Below, one piece after another: positions 18,410 to 26,353 of a stretch of DNA of 64,000 bases (its first letter is position 1; the number at the start of each line of letters is the position of its first letter). The notes under the pieces are model-generated. The model saw nothing but the letters and a program-made list of their open reading frames with translations, did not search any database and had not been told where the DNA came from. The translations under genes were made by a program, and so were the position numbers. This stretch comes from an uncultured Acidobacteriota bacterium (GTDB lineage Bacteria > Acidobacteriota > Terriglobia > Terriglobales > Acidobacteriaceae), in NCBI GenBank assembly GCA_903832055.1, contig CAILAC010000013.1:124001-188000 (forward strand). The letters run 5' to 3'.

Positions 18410-18497
18410 GGCCGGGCCTTCAGCCCTCGAGCGTCGCGTGATGCACCTGACCCAGGCCGATGGCCTGGGCTGGTATCACGCGCGCCTTTGGCGCTTT
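18410..18497 (-). repeat. REP-like element, right copy (inverted)
   Basis: Inverted partner of 17758-17843. Its hairpin is CCCAGGCC-GAT-GGCCTGGG (18451-18469). One stem pair differs from the left copy on both sides of the stem, so the pairing is kept. Confidence 0.8.
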
Positions 18498-18510
18498 CGA
18501 GCCCTGTACA

Positions 18511-18726
18511 TCACGCGGCGGCACCCTCATGATGCTTCGACTGGTCGCCGAGCCCCCTCAGCAGACCTTCGACTGAGATATCTTCGTCCAGTGACTCCCA
18601 ATGCAGGCCGCGCGCGCTGACTCGAACATCCTCAAGCTGAGCCGCACTTGCGCGCATCAATCGCGCCCTTTGCGATGGGTGGGAGACGACAAGCCTGCAA
18701 CCCGAGAGCCAATTCGTGCCCAGCAC
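18511..18726 (-). pseudogene. DUF2442-like fragment
   Basis: A 71-codon frame whose C-terminal part matches the end of DUF2442 proteins: RLMRASAAQLEDVRVSARG followed by LHWESLDEDISVEGLLRGLGD. The expected N-terminal ~25 residues (strand pair plus the W(F/Y)PRL segment) are missing or altered, and an in-frame stop lies 18 bp upstream of the GTG used as start. It is probably a decayed antitoxin-like gene between the RAYT repeat and the AsnC gene. A short functional variant cannot be excluded. The rest of 18403-18774 shows no other gene. Confidence 0.5.
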
Positions 18727-18774
18727 GAACCCTAGCCCCTCGCGCTACTTTCGATCCCTTGCGCTTGCAAGACA

Positions 18775-19299
18775 CTACCGCCGCGCGACCCGCTTCTTCG
18801 CCGTCGTCAGCTTGCCCAGCCCTTCCGGCCCAAGCGCAAACTTCCTCCGCTCTACCGGCGTCGAAAGCACCACGCTCGTCACCGGATTCCCGTAAGGCAG
18901 CAGCGCCTCAATCAGTGCCTCAAGCGCCTCCATTGAAGTCGTGGTGACCTTGAGCAAAAACGCGTCGCCGCCCGTCAGGTGGTGGCACTCACGCACCTCT
19001 TCCAGCGTTTGGACAAACTCCATGAGGCGGTAGTAGTGGGGGCCGTCACACGACATGCGCACAAATGCCACCACTTCTAGTCCGAGCGCTTCACGATCAA
19101 TTTCGATGGTGTAGGCGCGAATGATACCGACTTCTTCCATCTGCTTCAGCCGCTCGGCCGTCGCCGTCGGGCTCAGGCCAACCCGGCGCGCCAACTCGGC
19201 CGTCGAAATCCGTGCGTTCCGCTGCAACTCCTTCAGCAGCCCCCGCCCGAACGCATCCATCAGGTAGCCAGTGCTCAAGGCCGTGGAATCAATGCTCAT
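18775..19299 (-). CDS. Lrp/AsnC-family transcriptional regulator
   Basis: A 174-aa protein with the AsnC-type winged HTH (LLKELQRNARISTAELARRVGLSPTATAERLKQMEEVGIIRAY, spanning about 21-64) and a RAM ligand-binding domain (VVAFVRMSC, ECHHLTGGDAFLLKVTTTSMEALEALI). It binds DNA as an oligomer and senses amino acids. It is divergent from hutH with a ~90-bp gap, so control of histidine breakdown is a reasonable inference. The basic C-terminal tail (KKRVARR) is longer than usual. Confidence 0.9.
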   Translation of the reverse strand: MSIDSTALSTGYLMDAFGRGLLKELQRNARISTAELARRVGLSPTATAERLKQMEEVGIIRAYTIEIDREALGLEVVAFVRMSCDGPHYYRLMEFVQTLEEVRECHHLTGGDAFLLKVTTTSMEALEALIEALLPYGNPVTSVVLSTPVERRKFALGPEGLGKLTTAKKRVARR

Positions 19300-19392
19300 A
19301 TCTAAAAATCATAGTGAATTCAGCGTTAGAAATCAAAGTATGTGGCGTAACCCATCTGTACCCCGGTGGGTCATCCGCATAGCATTACCGCT

Positions 19393-20916
19393 ATGAACCC
19401 GCTTCAGATCCATGGTCAGCCCCTGACCCTCGCCGAAATCGAATCCGTTTCCGTTGCGCATCGCCGCGTCGAGATCGCCCCGGAGGCTCTCACCCGTGTA
19501 GCCCAGAGCCGCGCCGTTGTCGAGCACATTCTTGAAACCGGTCAGACCGTTTATGGCGTCAACACCGGCTTTGGCAAGCTTGCCGATGTCAGCATTCCAG
19601 TCGACCGACTCGCCCAGCTCCAGACCAATCTTGTCCGCAGCCACGCCTGCGGTCTTGGTGAGCCTTTGACGGAGGCTGAATCGCGCGCCATGCTTCTGCT
19701 CCGCGCCAACGTTCTGGCGAAAGGCCACAGCGGCACCCGCACATCATTGATCGAGTTGCTGGTCTCGATGCTCAACGCAGGCGTCCATCCGGTCATCCCC
19801 GCCAAAGGCTCGGTCGGAGCCAGCGGTGACCTTGCACCCCTGGCGCATCTGGCACTGGTTGTCATCGGCGAGGGTGAGGCCGTCTTCCACGGGAAAAGAA
19901 CGAGCGGCATGGAAGCCCTGACCGCTGCGGGCCTCACGCCAATCGCGCTCCAGGCCAAAGAGGGCCTGGCCCTGCTCAACGGAACTCAAGCCATGACTGC
20001 CGTAGGTGCGCTGGCCATCGCCCACGCTACGCGGCTCGCCGAGATCGCCGACATTGCTGGTGCCATGAGCCTTGAAGCACTCAAAGGCACTCCTGTCGCC
20101 TTTGACCCGCGCATTCACCTGGCCCGCCCCCACGTCGGGCAGATCGCCGCCGCTACTCACCTCACCAACCTGCTTGAAGACAGCGAAATCCGCCAGTCCC
20201 ACGTTGCCAACGACCCTCGTGTACAGGATGCATATTGCCTCCGCTGCATGCCGCAGGTCCACGGAGCCGTCCGCGGTGTGCTGGCCCATGTGACACAAAT
20301 ACTGGAGATTGAATCGGGCTCGGCCACCGACAATCCGCTGGTCTTTCCGTCGGAATCAGGAGTGCAGGGAAGCGGGGAGGTTCTCTCTGGCGGCAATTTT
20401 CACGGAGCGCCGCTGGCCTACGCATTTGACTACGCAGCCATTGCCCTCACCGACCTCGCCAGCATCAGCGAACGCCGCATTGACCGCCTCATCAACCCCG
20501 ATATCAACGAAGGGCTTCCTGCCTTTCTCTGCGCCGATGCCGGCCTCTCCTCGGGCTACATGATCGCCCACGTAACTGCTGCGGCCCTGCTCAATGAGTG
20601 CAAAGTGCTCGCACACCCCAGCAGCACCGACTCCGTTCCCACCTCCGGAGGCAAGGAGGACCACGTATCGATGGGCATGACCGGTGCCTTGAAACTTCGC
20701 CAGGTCACCGATAACCTCCAACTAATCCTCGCCATCGAATTCCTCTGCGCCGCCCAGGGCCTCGACTACCGCCTCCCGCTCAGGCCCAGCATCGCAGTTG
20801 CAGCCGCCCACGGCCTGATTCGTGGTGTCGTGCCGCATCTTGCAGAGGACCGCTCACCCGCGCCCGACATCGAAGCGATTGCGTCTTTGCTCAACTCAAG
20901 TGCTTTCGCCAATTGA
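19393..20916 (+). CDS. hutH: Histidine ammonia-lyase
   Basis: A 507-aa enzyme converting L-histidine to urocanate and ammonia, the first step of histidine use (cytosol). It has YGVNTGFGKLA (Tyr54), the MIO-forming Ala-Ser-Gly in GSVGASGDLAPLAH (A143-G145), and the SGNFHG-type GGNFHGAPLAYAFDY and SSTDSVPTSGGKEDHVSMG blocks. The start is the ATG at 19393; a GTG nine codons upstream is possible, and neither has a good ribosome site. The other hut genes are not in the window. The AsnC regulator is divergent. Confidence 0.95.
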   Translation: MNPLQIHGQPLTLAEIESVSVAHRRVEIAPEALTRVAQSRAVVEHILETGQTVYGVNTGFGKLADVSIPVDRLAQLQTNLVRSHACGLGEPLTEAESRAMLLLRANVLAKGHSGTRTSLIELLVSMLNAGVHPVIPAKGSVGASGDLAPLAHLALVVIGEGEAVFHGKRTSGMEALTAAGLTPIALQAKEGLALLNGTQAMTAVGALAIAHATRLAEIADIAGAMSLEALKGTPVAFDPRIHLARPHVGQIAAATHLTNLLEDSEIRQSHVANDPRVQDAYCLRCMPQVHGAVRGVLAHVTQILEIESGSATDNPLVFPSESGVQGSGEVLSGGNFHGAPLAYAFDYAAIALTDLASISERRIDRLINPDINEGLPAFLCADAGLSSGYMIAHVTAAALLNECKVLAHPSSTDSVPTSGGKEDHVSMGMTGALKLRQVTDNLQLILAIEFLCAAQGLDYRLPLRPSIAVAAAHGLIRGVVPHLAEDRSPAPDIEAIASLLNSSAFAN

Positions 20917-20981
20917 GGTGGGTTCGATTGCAGTGTTTTCGGAATTCTGCTGGCAATTGAAGGAAAACTTCGGCTATTATT

Positions 20982-21000
20982 TATTTCGTACTACGAAATA
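20982..21000. promoter_or_regulatory. 19-bp palindromic operator
   Basis: TATTTCGTA-C-TACGAAATA is a perfect 9-bp inverted repeat around one base, 18 bp before the ATG of the 90-aa gene. Size and symmetry fit a MarR/TetR-type binding site, and a MarR gene lies 0.2 kb downstream on the other strand. Confidence 0.65.
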
Positions 21001-21018
21001 CATAGCAGGAGAGCCAGA

Positions 21019-21291
21019 ATGTCCATGTATCCCATTGAAGATGCACTGCGTGCCCAGCAGGCCCTCAGGCAGGCTGCAGGCCTTGAGCCTGAGCAGTTTC
21101 CTATCGAAGCCTTTGTGGGCATGATCAGTGATGAAATTGAAGAACTGCGCAAGCTGGGCAAGTCGGATGAGGAGATTGCAGGCTTGATCCGGGCCAGCTC
21201 TCGAATTCAGATCACTGCCGCCGAGATTGCTGAGAATTACGCCTCTCCTGAGCTTCGCCACGGGCATCCGTATCCGCACCCCCTGCCGTAA
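21019..21291 (+). CDS. Small acidic protein under palindromic operator
   Basis: A 90-aa protein, mostly helical and acidic (DEIEELRKLGKSDEEIAGLIRASS), with a His/Pro-rich tail. I recognise no named family. A good ribosome site (AGGAGAG) precedes the ATG. The last 80 bp overlap the 3' end of the marR gene on the other strand. The palindrome at 20982-21000 covers its promoter, so it is probably regulated by a dimeric repressor. Confidence 0.7.
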   Translation: MSMYPIEDALRAQQALRQAAGLEPEQFPIEAFVGMISDEIEELRKLGKSDEEIAGLIRASSRIQITAAEIAENYASPELRHGHPYPHPLP

Positions 21292-21727
21292 GCAATGCCT
21301 CCAGACCAAGAACCAGCCCTTCACGACGATCCGTGGGAATCTGCTCAAACAATCGGGCCATGTGAGTGTGGAATTCGGTTGATGCTGCGTTCTGGAAGGT
21401 CCTACCCTCCATCGTCAGGCTGAGCAGTACCTGGCGGCGATCACTGGCACCTTGAGTTCGAATGACCAATGCCCGGGCCTCAAGGCTGTCGACCGTCTTG
21501 GTCACGGTTGCTGAACCGAGGTTGAGCCGCCTCGCAAGCTGACTCAGAGGCATGCCGACGTCGTCGGTTGGCAGAGTATTCAAAATCATAAACTGGGTCG
21601 CGCTGAGCCCTGCCTTTTGAAAGCGGTTAAAATTTGCAGCCTGGATGAGCTGACGTACGCCCAACCAGGCGTCGAGAAAACGGGAAACTGTCTGATCGAG
21701 ACTGGATTCACTTTCCATGTAGTGCAT
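21212..21727 (-). CDS. MarR-family transcriptional regulator
   Basis: A 171-aa protein with the MarR winged HTH (GLSATQFMILNTL, MPLSQLARRLNLGSATVTKTVDSLEARALVIRTQ, SDRRQVLLSLT, spread over about 40-110) and flanking dimerisation helices. These proteins are usually repressors released by small phenolic ligands or oxidation. It converges on and overlaps the small 90-aa gene by 80 bp and is divergent from htpG. A basic, Arg/Gln-rich C-terminal tail lies in the overlapped part. Confidence 0.88.
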   Translation of the reverse strand: MHYMESESSLDQTVSRFLDAWLGVRQLIQAANFNRFQKAGLSATQFMILNTLPTDDVGMPLSQLARRLNLGSATVTKTVDSLEARALVIRTQGASDRRQVLLSLTMEGRTFQNAASTEFHTHMARLFEQIPTDRREGLVLGLEALLTAGGADTDARGEAQERRNSQQSRRQ

Positions 21728-21806
21728 GTTAAACAGTCCAGGTGCGTGTTGCTTTCTGTCTCGAAGGGACTTCCCGCTACCCGGCTAATTTGTTGATAAT
21801 TGATTC

Positions 21807-23684
21807 ATGGCAAAGCAAGAATTCCAGACCGAAGTCTCCCAACTCCTCCAACTCATCGTTCACTCACTCTATTCGCACCCCGAGATATTTCTCCGCGAGC
21901 TCATTTCCAACGCCTCTGACGCGCTCGACAAGCTGCGGCATCTGACCCTGGTTGAAGATGCGTACAAGACGATACCCTTTGACCCGCGCATTGACCTCGA
22001 CCTCGACGAAGAGGCGCAGACGCTGGTGATTGCCGACACTGGCATCGGCATGAATGAAGCGGATCTCATTTCGCACCTTGGCACGATCGCCCGCTCCGGG
22101 ACGAAGAACTTCCTCTCGCAGCTCTCGGGCGATGCCAAAAAGGATTCGAACCTGATCGGCCAGTTTGGCGTTGGTTTCTATTCAGCCTTTATGGTTGCCG
22201 ACAAGATCGAGGTTGTCAGCCGCAAGGCTGGCGAAGAGCAGGCCTGGCGCTGGACCTCGGATGGCAAATCCGGCTTTGAAATTGAGCCTGCCGAGCGCAT
22301 GGTCCCCGGCACGACGATCGTTCTTCACTTCAACGAGGAAGGGAAGCAGTACGCCAACAGTTGGCGTCTCCAGGAGATTGTCAAGAAATACTCCAACCAC
22401 ATCGCTTTCCCGATCTTCCTGACCTACGACAAGAGCGAGTGGAACGCCGAGGAAAAGAAGTCCATCAAGACGCGCACCACTGAGCAGGTCAACGCCGCCA
22501 GCGCTCTCTGGCGTCGTTCAAAGAGCGAGATCAGCGAGGATGACTACAAGGAGCTCTACCAGGCTATTACCGGTGACTCAACAGACCCGCTGTTCTGGTT
22601 CCACACCAAGGCCGAGGGTTCGCTGGAATACACGACTCTTTTCTACATCCCGGCCAAAGCGCCGCTGGACCTGTATCAATCTGACTACCGCGTCGGCGTC
22701 AAGCTCTACGTCAAGCGCGTCTTCATCATGGATGATGCCAAGGAGCTGCTGCCGCAGTATCTTCGCTTCGTGCGAGGCATTATCGACTCTGAGGACCTGC
22801 CGCTTAACGTCAGCCGCGAAATCCTGCAACAGAATCGCGTACTCACCTCGATCCGCGTGGCCAGTGTCAAGAAGATCCTGAGCGAACTCAAGAACATTGC
22901 GACCAACAAGCCAGAGGAGTACCTCCAATTCATCGGAGAGTACAACCGCCCGCTCAAGGAGGGCCTCTACGGCGATTACTCCAACCGCGAGGCATTGCTC
23001 GATCTGGTGCGCTTCAAGTCGACAAAGGCAGAGGGTGTTACCAGCCTCTCTGAAGTCATGACTCGCATGAAGGATGGGCAGAAAGCCATCTATTACATCA
23101 CCGGGGGCAGGGAATCACTGCTGCGCAACTCGCCACTGCTCGAGATCTACAAGAAGAAAGACATCGAAGTCCTCATTCTGGACGATGACTTCGATGAGAT
23201 CATCTTTGCCAACATCGATAAGTATGGTGATATCGAGCTCAAGTCGGTCAACAAGGCCTCGACCAGTGAAGACCTGAAGGATGAATCGGAGCCGGCGGAA
23301 GAAGAGGCCAAGGCTGAATCGATCAAGCCGCTCCTCGACAAAATCAAGGCCGCGCTGGGGGACCAGATCAAGGACGTGCGCGCCTCGGTACGGCTGGCTG
23401 ATTCGCCCTCGTGCATCGTCTCCGATGAGGCTGAGCCGTCGTTGCAGATGCAGCAGATCCTGCGGTCTATGGGGCAGACGGATATCCCGGCGCCCAAGCC
23501 CACGCTTGAAATCAATCCAGACCATGAGATTGTCAAGAAGCTGCTCGCTCATCCTGATGGAGCGCTGGCCGAGGACGCCGCCTGGCTGCTGCTGGATCAG
23601 GCGCTGCTGATGGAGGGCGTCCCACTCAAAGACCCTGCGAGTTTTGTCCAGCGACTTAACCGCGTACTGACTGCCTCAATCTGA
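21807..23684 (+). CDS. htpG: Molecular chaperone HtpG (Hsp90 family)
   Basis: A 625-aa ATP-dependent cytosolic chaperone. The N-terminal GHKL ATPase domain has IFLRELISNASDALDKLR, IADTGIGMNEADL, GTIARSGTKNF and GQFGVGFYSAFMV. The middle domain has LPLNVSREILQQNR. The C-terminal dimer domain follows, with an Asp/Glu/Lys-rich linker (SEDLKDESEPAEEEAKAES). Length is normal for the family. A terminator hairpin follows at 23704. The last ~13 codons are echoed in a repeat 2.2 kb downstream. Confidence 0.97.
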   Translation: MAKQEFQTEVSQLLQLIVHSLYSHPEIFLRELISNASDALDKLRHLTLVEDAYKTIPFDPRIDLDLDEEAQTLVIADTGIGMNEADLISHLGTIARSGTKNFLSQLSGDAKKDSNLIGQFGVGFYSAFMVADKIEVVSRKAGEEQAWRWTSDGKSGFEIEPAERMVPGTTIVLHFNEEGKQYANSWRLQEIVKKYSNHIAFPIFLTYDKSEWNAEEKKSIKTRTTEQVNAASALWRRSKSEISEDDYKELYQAITGDSTDPLFWFHTKAEGSLEYTTLFYIPAKAPLDLYQSDYRVGVKLYVKRVFIMDDAKELLPQYLRFVRGIIDSEDLPLNVSREILQQNRVLTSIRVASVKKILSELKNIATNKPEEYLQFIGEYNRPLKEGLYGDYSNREALLDLVRFKSTKAEGVTSLSEVMTRMKDGQKAIYYITGGRESLLRNSPLLEIYKKKDIEVLILDDDFDEIIFANIDKYGDIELKSVNKASTSEDLKDESEPAEEEAKAESIKPLLDKIKAALGDQIKDVRASVRLADSPSCIVSDEAEPSLQMQQILRSMGQTDIPAPKPTLEINPDHEIVKKLLAHPDGALAEDAAWLLLDQALLMEGVPLKDPASFVQRLNRVLTASI

Positions 23685-23703
23685 CGCTCGAACCAAAATG
23701 AAG

Positions 23704-23741
23704 ATGGCGGCTGCAAGTCAACGCAGCCGCCATAACTTTTT
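23704..23741 (+). terminator. Rho-independent terminator after htpG
   Basis: ATGGCGGCTGC (23704-23714) and GCAGCCGCCAT (23723-23733) form an 11-bp perfect stem, followed by AACTTTTTGG. Confidence 0.85.
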
Positions 23742-23802
23742 GGTACTTTCACTTAAATTGTCCGCGAAAAGCCCTCATTTCATTGATAATCACTGAAATC
23801 AA

Positions 23803-23886
23803 GAAAGCCACCATGGGCGCGCGCTCCGAAGTTTTTCACCATCTCGGCACTGCTCCTGCTGGCTGGTTAAAGTTCATCCAAAGGAA
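23803..23886 (+). repeat. Leader repeat, copy 1
   Basis: An 84-bp segment directly upstream of the 639-aa gene, ending in its ribosome site (AAAGGAA). It recurs almost unchanged at 25984-26068. Confidence 0.85.
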
Positions 23887-23891
23887 AAGCT

Positions 23892-25811
23892 ATGCACCGT
23901 GTCTCGTTAAGGGCTCTTCTGCTCTCGCTCACCCTGAGTGCGCCTGCCTTGTTTGCTCAGTCAGCCAATAATGCTATTGCTGCTGCAACCCCGGTTGTTC
24001 CGCGGCTGGTGAATTTCTCCGGCAAGGTGATCGATGCCAAGGGATCGCCGATTGCTGGCGTTGCCACGGTTTCTTTTGCGATCTACAAGGATGAGGACGG
24101 CGGTTCTCCGCTGTGGCTTGAAACGCAGAACGTGCAGGCAGATGAGTCGGGCAGCTATACGGTGCAGCTGGGGGCGACGGAGCCGGCTGGCCTGGCGCTG
24201 GATCTGTTCAACTCCGGCGAATCTCGCTGGCTTGGCGTGGCGGTCAATGGAGGCGCGGAGCGGCCTCGCATTTTGCTGCTCAGCGTTCCCTATGCGCTCA
24301 AGGCAGCCGATGCTGAGACGTTGGGAGGGCTGCCAGCATCGGCTTTTGTTCGCGCTGGGACGACTCAGCCAAGCGGTAAGCGCCCGGATGCTGTATCCAC
24401 CCCCGGATCCAAGCCAAGGGGCCAGGGAACCAACCCTTCCGTCACTGGCGCAGGGCTTACGGGCTACGTGCCTCTCTGGGATTCCACGAGCGATATCGTC
24501 TCTTCGAACATCTTCCAGCAGGCCACATCTGTGGGTATTGGTACTGCTCTTCCGGCGGCAACGCTGGATGTGAATGGCAAAGCGGATCTTCGCGATACGC
24601 TCACGCTTGTTCCCAAACTCACTGATCCTGTTCTCGCGGTTTCGGGCTCGACCTTTGCGGTTGGCTCGACTGGCAAAGTTACCTTTGCCGTTGGCCAGAC
24701 CTTTCCCGGGACGGGTGCCATCACCGGCATCACTACCGGCTCGACAAGTGGCCTGCAAGGTGGCGGCACATCGGGCGTGCTGAGCCTCAGCGTGAAGACC
24801 GCTGGCATTAGTAACTCGATGCTTGCCCACCCATCAGTCTCTGTGCCAGTGACTGCTCCGCTCACCGGCGGGGGTTCGGTTGCCCTTGGTGGCGCGACTG
24901 TACCGCTGGCCATTGCGCCCTGCGCCTCCGGCAATGTTCTGGTTTCGAACGGAACGACCTGGTCGTGCACTGCTGCGGCGGGAACGGGCAAGGTGGCGAG
25001 CGTAGCCTTGAGCGCGCCCGCAACGGATTTTGTCGTCAGCGGCTCGCCCATCACGACGGCAGGCACTCTTGCGTTGAAATGGAATACCCCGCCCAGCGCG
25101 ACCAATGTTGCCAACTCCATCGTCAAGCGAGATGCTACGGGCAGCTTTGCTGCAACCTCCGTCAGTACCAGCGGCGCAATCATCAGTAACGGTGGCGGCG
25201 TTTCGGGCGCATCCTCTACCGGAGGATACGGCGTCAGCGGAACCTCCTCTGGAGTTGGTGTTCAAGGCCAAAGCACCGGAACCGCGAGCGGCGCCAACGG
25301 CGTCCAGGGGAATACCACGGCCGTCAACGGTTCAGGCGTAGCCGGATTCAACAATGCTGGAGGCATTGGCATCTATGGCCAGGGTGGCACTGGCGTAGCT
25401 GGTGTGGGCAGCGGCGCAGGCGGTACAGGTGTCGTGGGCGTGGGCGATATCGGCTTTTCCACCAATAACAATGTGCAGCAGGGCCGGACGGCGGGCGGCT
25501 GGGTCAAGGCGATGGTTTACGTCAACCAGTTCCAGGCGCCCTACTCCATTGTTCGCTGCTTCAACTCTACCCTCGTTGGGGCAGCCGCAACCACTGTTCC
25601 ATGCGGCATTGACCTGGAAGAAGTCAGTTACGGCCACTTCCATCTCAATTTCAATTTTGAGGTCGACGATCGTTTCTATGTTGCGACCCTCGGCAATAGC
25701 TTCGCCACCTCCACGCTCGTGTGGCCAAGCGGGAAGAATCAGCTTACGGTTGACACATTGGACGCCAGCGTACAGAACATCGGCGGAACCTATAGCCTCA
25801 TCATTTTCTAG
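23892..25811 (+). CDS. Large secreted Gly/Ser/Thr-rich protein
   Basis: A 639-aa exported protein. The signal peptide is MHRVSLRALLLSLTLSAPALFAQ. An N-terminal beta domain (about 38-140, VNFSGKVIDAKG.PIAGVATVSFAIYKDEDGG) ends with VPYALKAADAETLGGLPASAF, a pattern I associate with acidobacterial secreted proteins. The rest is low-complexity, strand-rich and phage-tail-fibre-like (VASVALSAPATDFVVSGSPI, many GVSGTSSGVGV-type turns), ending in a compact C-terminal domain (YSLIIF). Probably a surface or extracellular fibre; no enzymatic motif. A near-identical upstream leader and a collapsed paralog lie just behind it. Confidence 0.75.
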   Translation: MHRVSLRALLLSLTLSAPALFAQSANNAIAAATPVVPRLVNFSGKVIDAKGSPIAGVATVSFAIYKDEDGGSPLWLETQNVQADESGSYTVQLGATEPAGLALDLFNSGESRWLGVAVNGGAERPRILLLSVPYALKAADAETLGGLPASAFVRAGTTQPSGKRPDAVSTPGSKPRGQGTNPSVTGAGLTGYVPLWDSTSDIVSSNIFQQATSVGIGTALPAATLDVNGKADLRDTLTLVPKLTDPVLAVSGSTFAVGSTGKVTFAVGQTFPGTGAITGITTGSTSGLQGGGTSGVLSLSVKTAGISNSMLAHPSVSVPVTAPLTGGGSVALGGATVPLAIAPCASGNVLVSNGTTWSCTAAAGTGKVASVALSAPATDFVVSGSPITTAGTLALKWNTPPSATNVANSIVKRDATGSFAATSVSTSGAIISNGGGVSGASSTGGYGVSGTSSGVGVQGQSTGTASGANGVQGNTTAVNGSGVAGFNNAGGIGIYGQGGTGVAGVGSGAGGTGVVGVGDIGFSTNNNVQQGRTAGGWVKAMVYVNQFQAPYSIVRCFNSTLVGAAATTVPCGIDLEEVSYGHFHLNFNFEVDDRFYVATLGNSFATSTLVWPSGKNQLTVDTLDASVQNIGGTYSLIIF

Positions 25812-25983
25812 GAATCAGACTTTGGTCCAACGACTTGACCGCGTCCTGACTTCGTCAATCCAAAGCCAAGGATGTGAGCAGACAGGGCGGCAGCCAATCC
25901 GGGCTTCCGCCCAGCGATTTTAAGCAGTTTTCTTGAAAATGCGCCAAATCGCACTGAATCCGTGGATAATGACCAAATCCCCT

Positions 25984-26068
25984 GAAAGCCACCATCGGCG
26001 CGCGCTCCGAAGTTTTTCCCCCATCTCGGCACTGCTCCTGCTGGCTGGTTAAAGTTCATCCAAAGGAA
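25984..26068 (+). repeat. Leader repeat, copy 2
   Basis: An 85-bp near-identical copy of 23803-23886 (one extra C in the C-tract and a few substitutions), again ending in CAAAGGAA and followed by ATG at 26074. The stretch further upstream (about 25822-25860) resembles the 3' end of htpG (LVQRLDRVLTSSI against FVQRLNRVLTASI). Confidence 0.85.
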
Positions 26069-26073
26069 TAGTC

Positions 26074-26121
26074 ATGCTCCGCAATTTCACCGCCGCAGAC
26101 TATAACCTTGTCGTTTTCTGA
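26074..26121 (+). pseudogene. Collapsed paralog of the 639-aa secreted protein
   Basis: A 15-codon frame (MLRNFTAADYNLVVF) placed exactly where the paralogous gene would begin after leader copy 2. Its last residues YNLVVF-stop mirror the YSLIIF-stop of the intact protein, as if the whole interior had been deleted and the start fused to the end. Not expected to be functional. Confidence 0.5.
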
Positions 26122-26353
26122 ATAGCAATGTCCGGAGAGTCGGTTGCTTCTGCGAGCACCGTTTTTCTGGACAGCGGCTATTGCGGGATGAGATGCTGGT
26201 GCGCACTGAAACGGGTGACAGAATGAGCCTCGCGTGCGGGCATCTTCTGTCGCTCGCGATTGAGGTTTATCTTGTGAACGGAACCAAGGCGTCAGCCCGC
26301 TCGGTTGGCGCTGAAGTGTAAACGTTCGCAGCGAGAGGGAAGCAGCGAAGTTT

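Larger units (their letters stand above)
25812..26353. other. Intergenic region holding a decayed duplicate
   Basis: Contains, in order, an htpG-tail-like stretch (about 25822-25860), a diverged middle, leader repeat copy 2 and a 15-codon remnant. Nothing further is recognisable from about 26122 to the next gene apart from its promoter. Confidence 0.6.
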
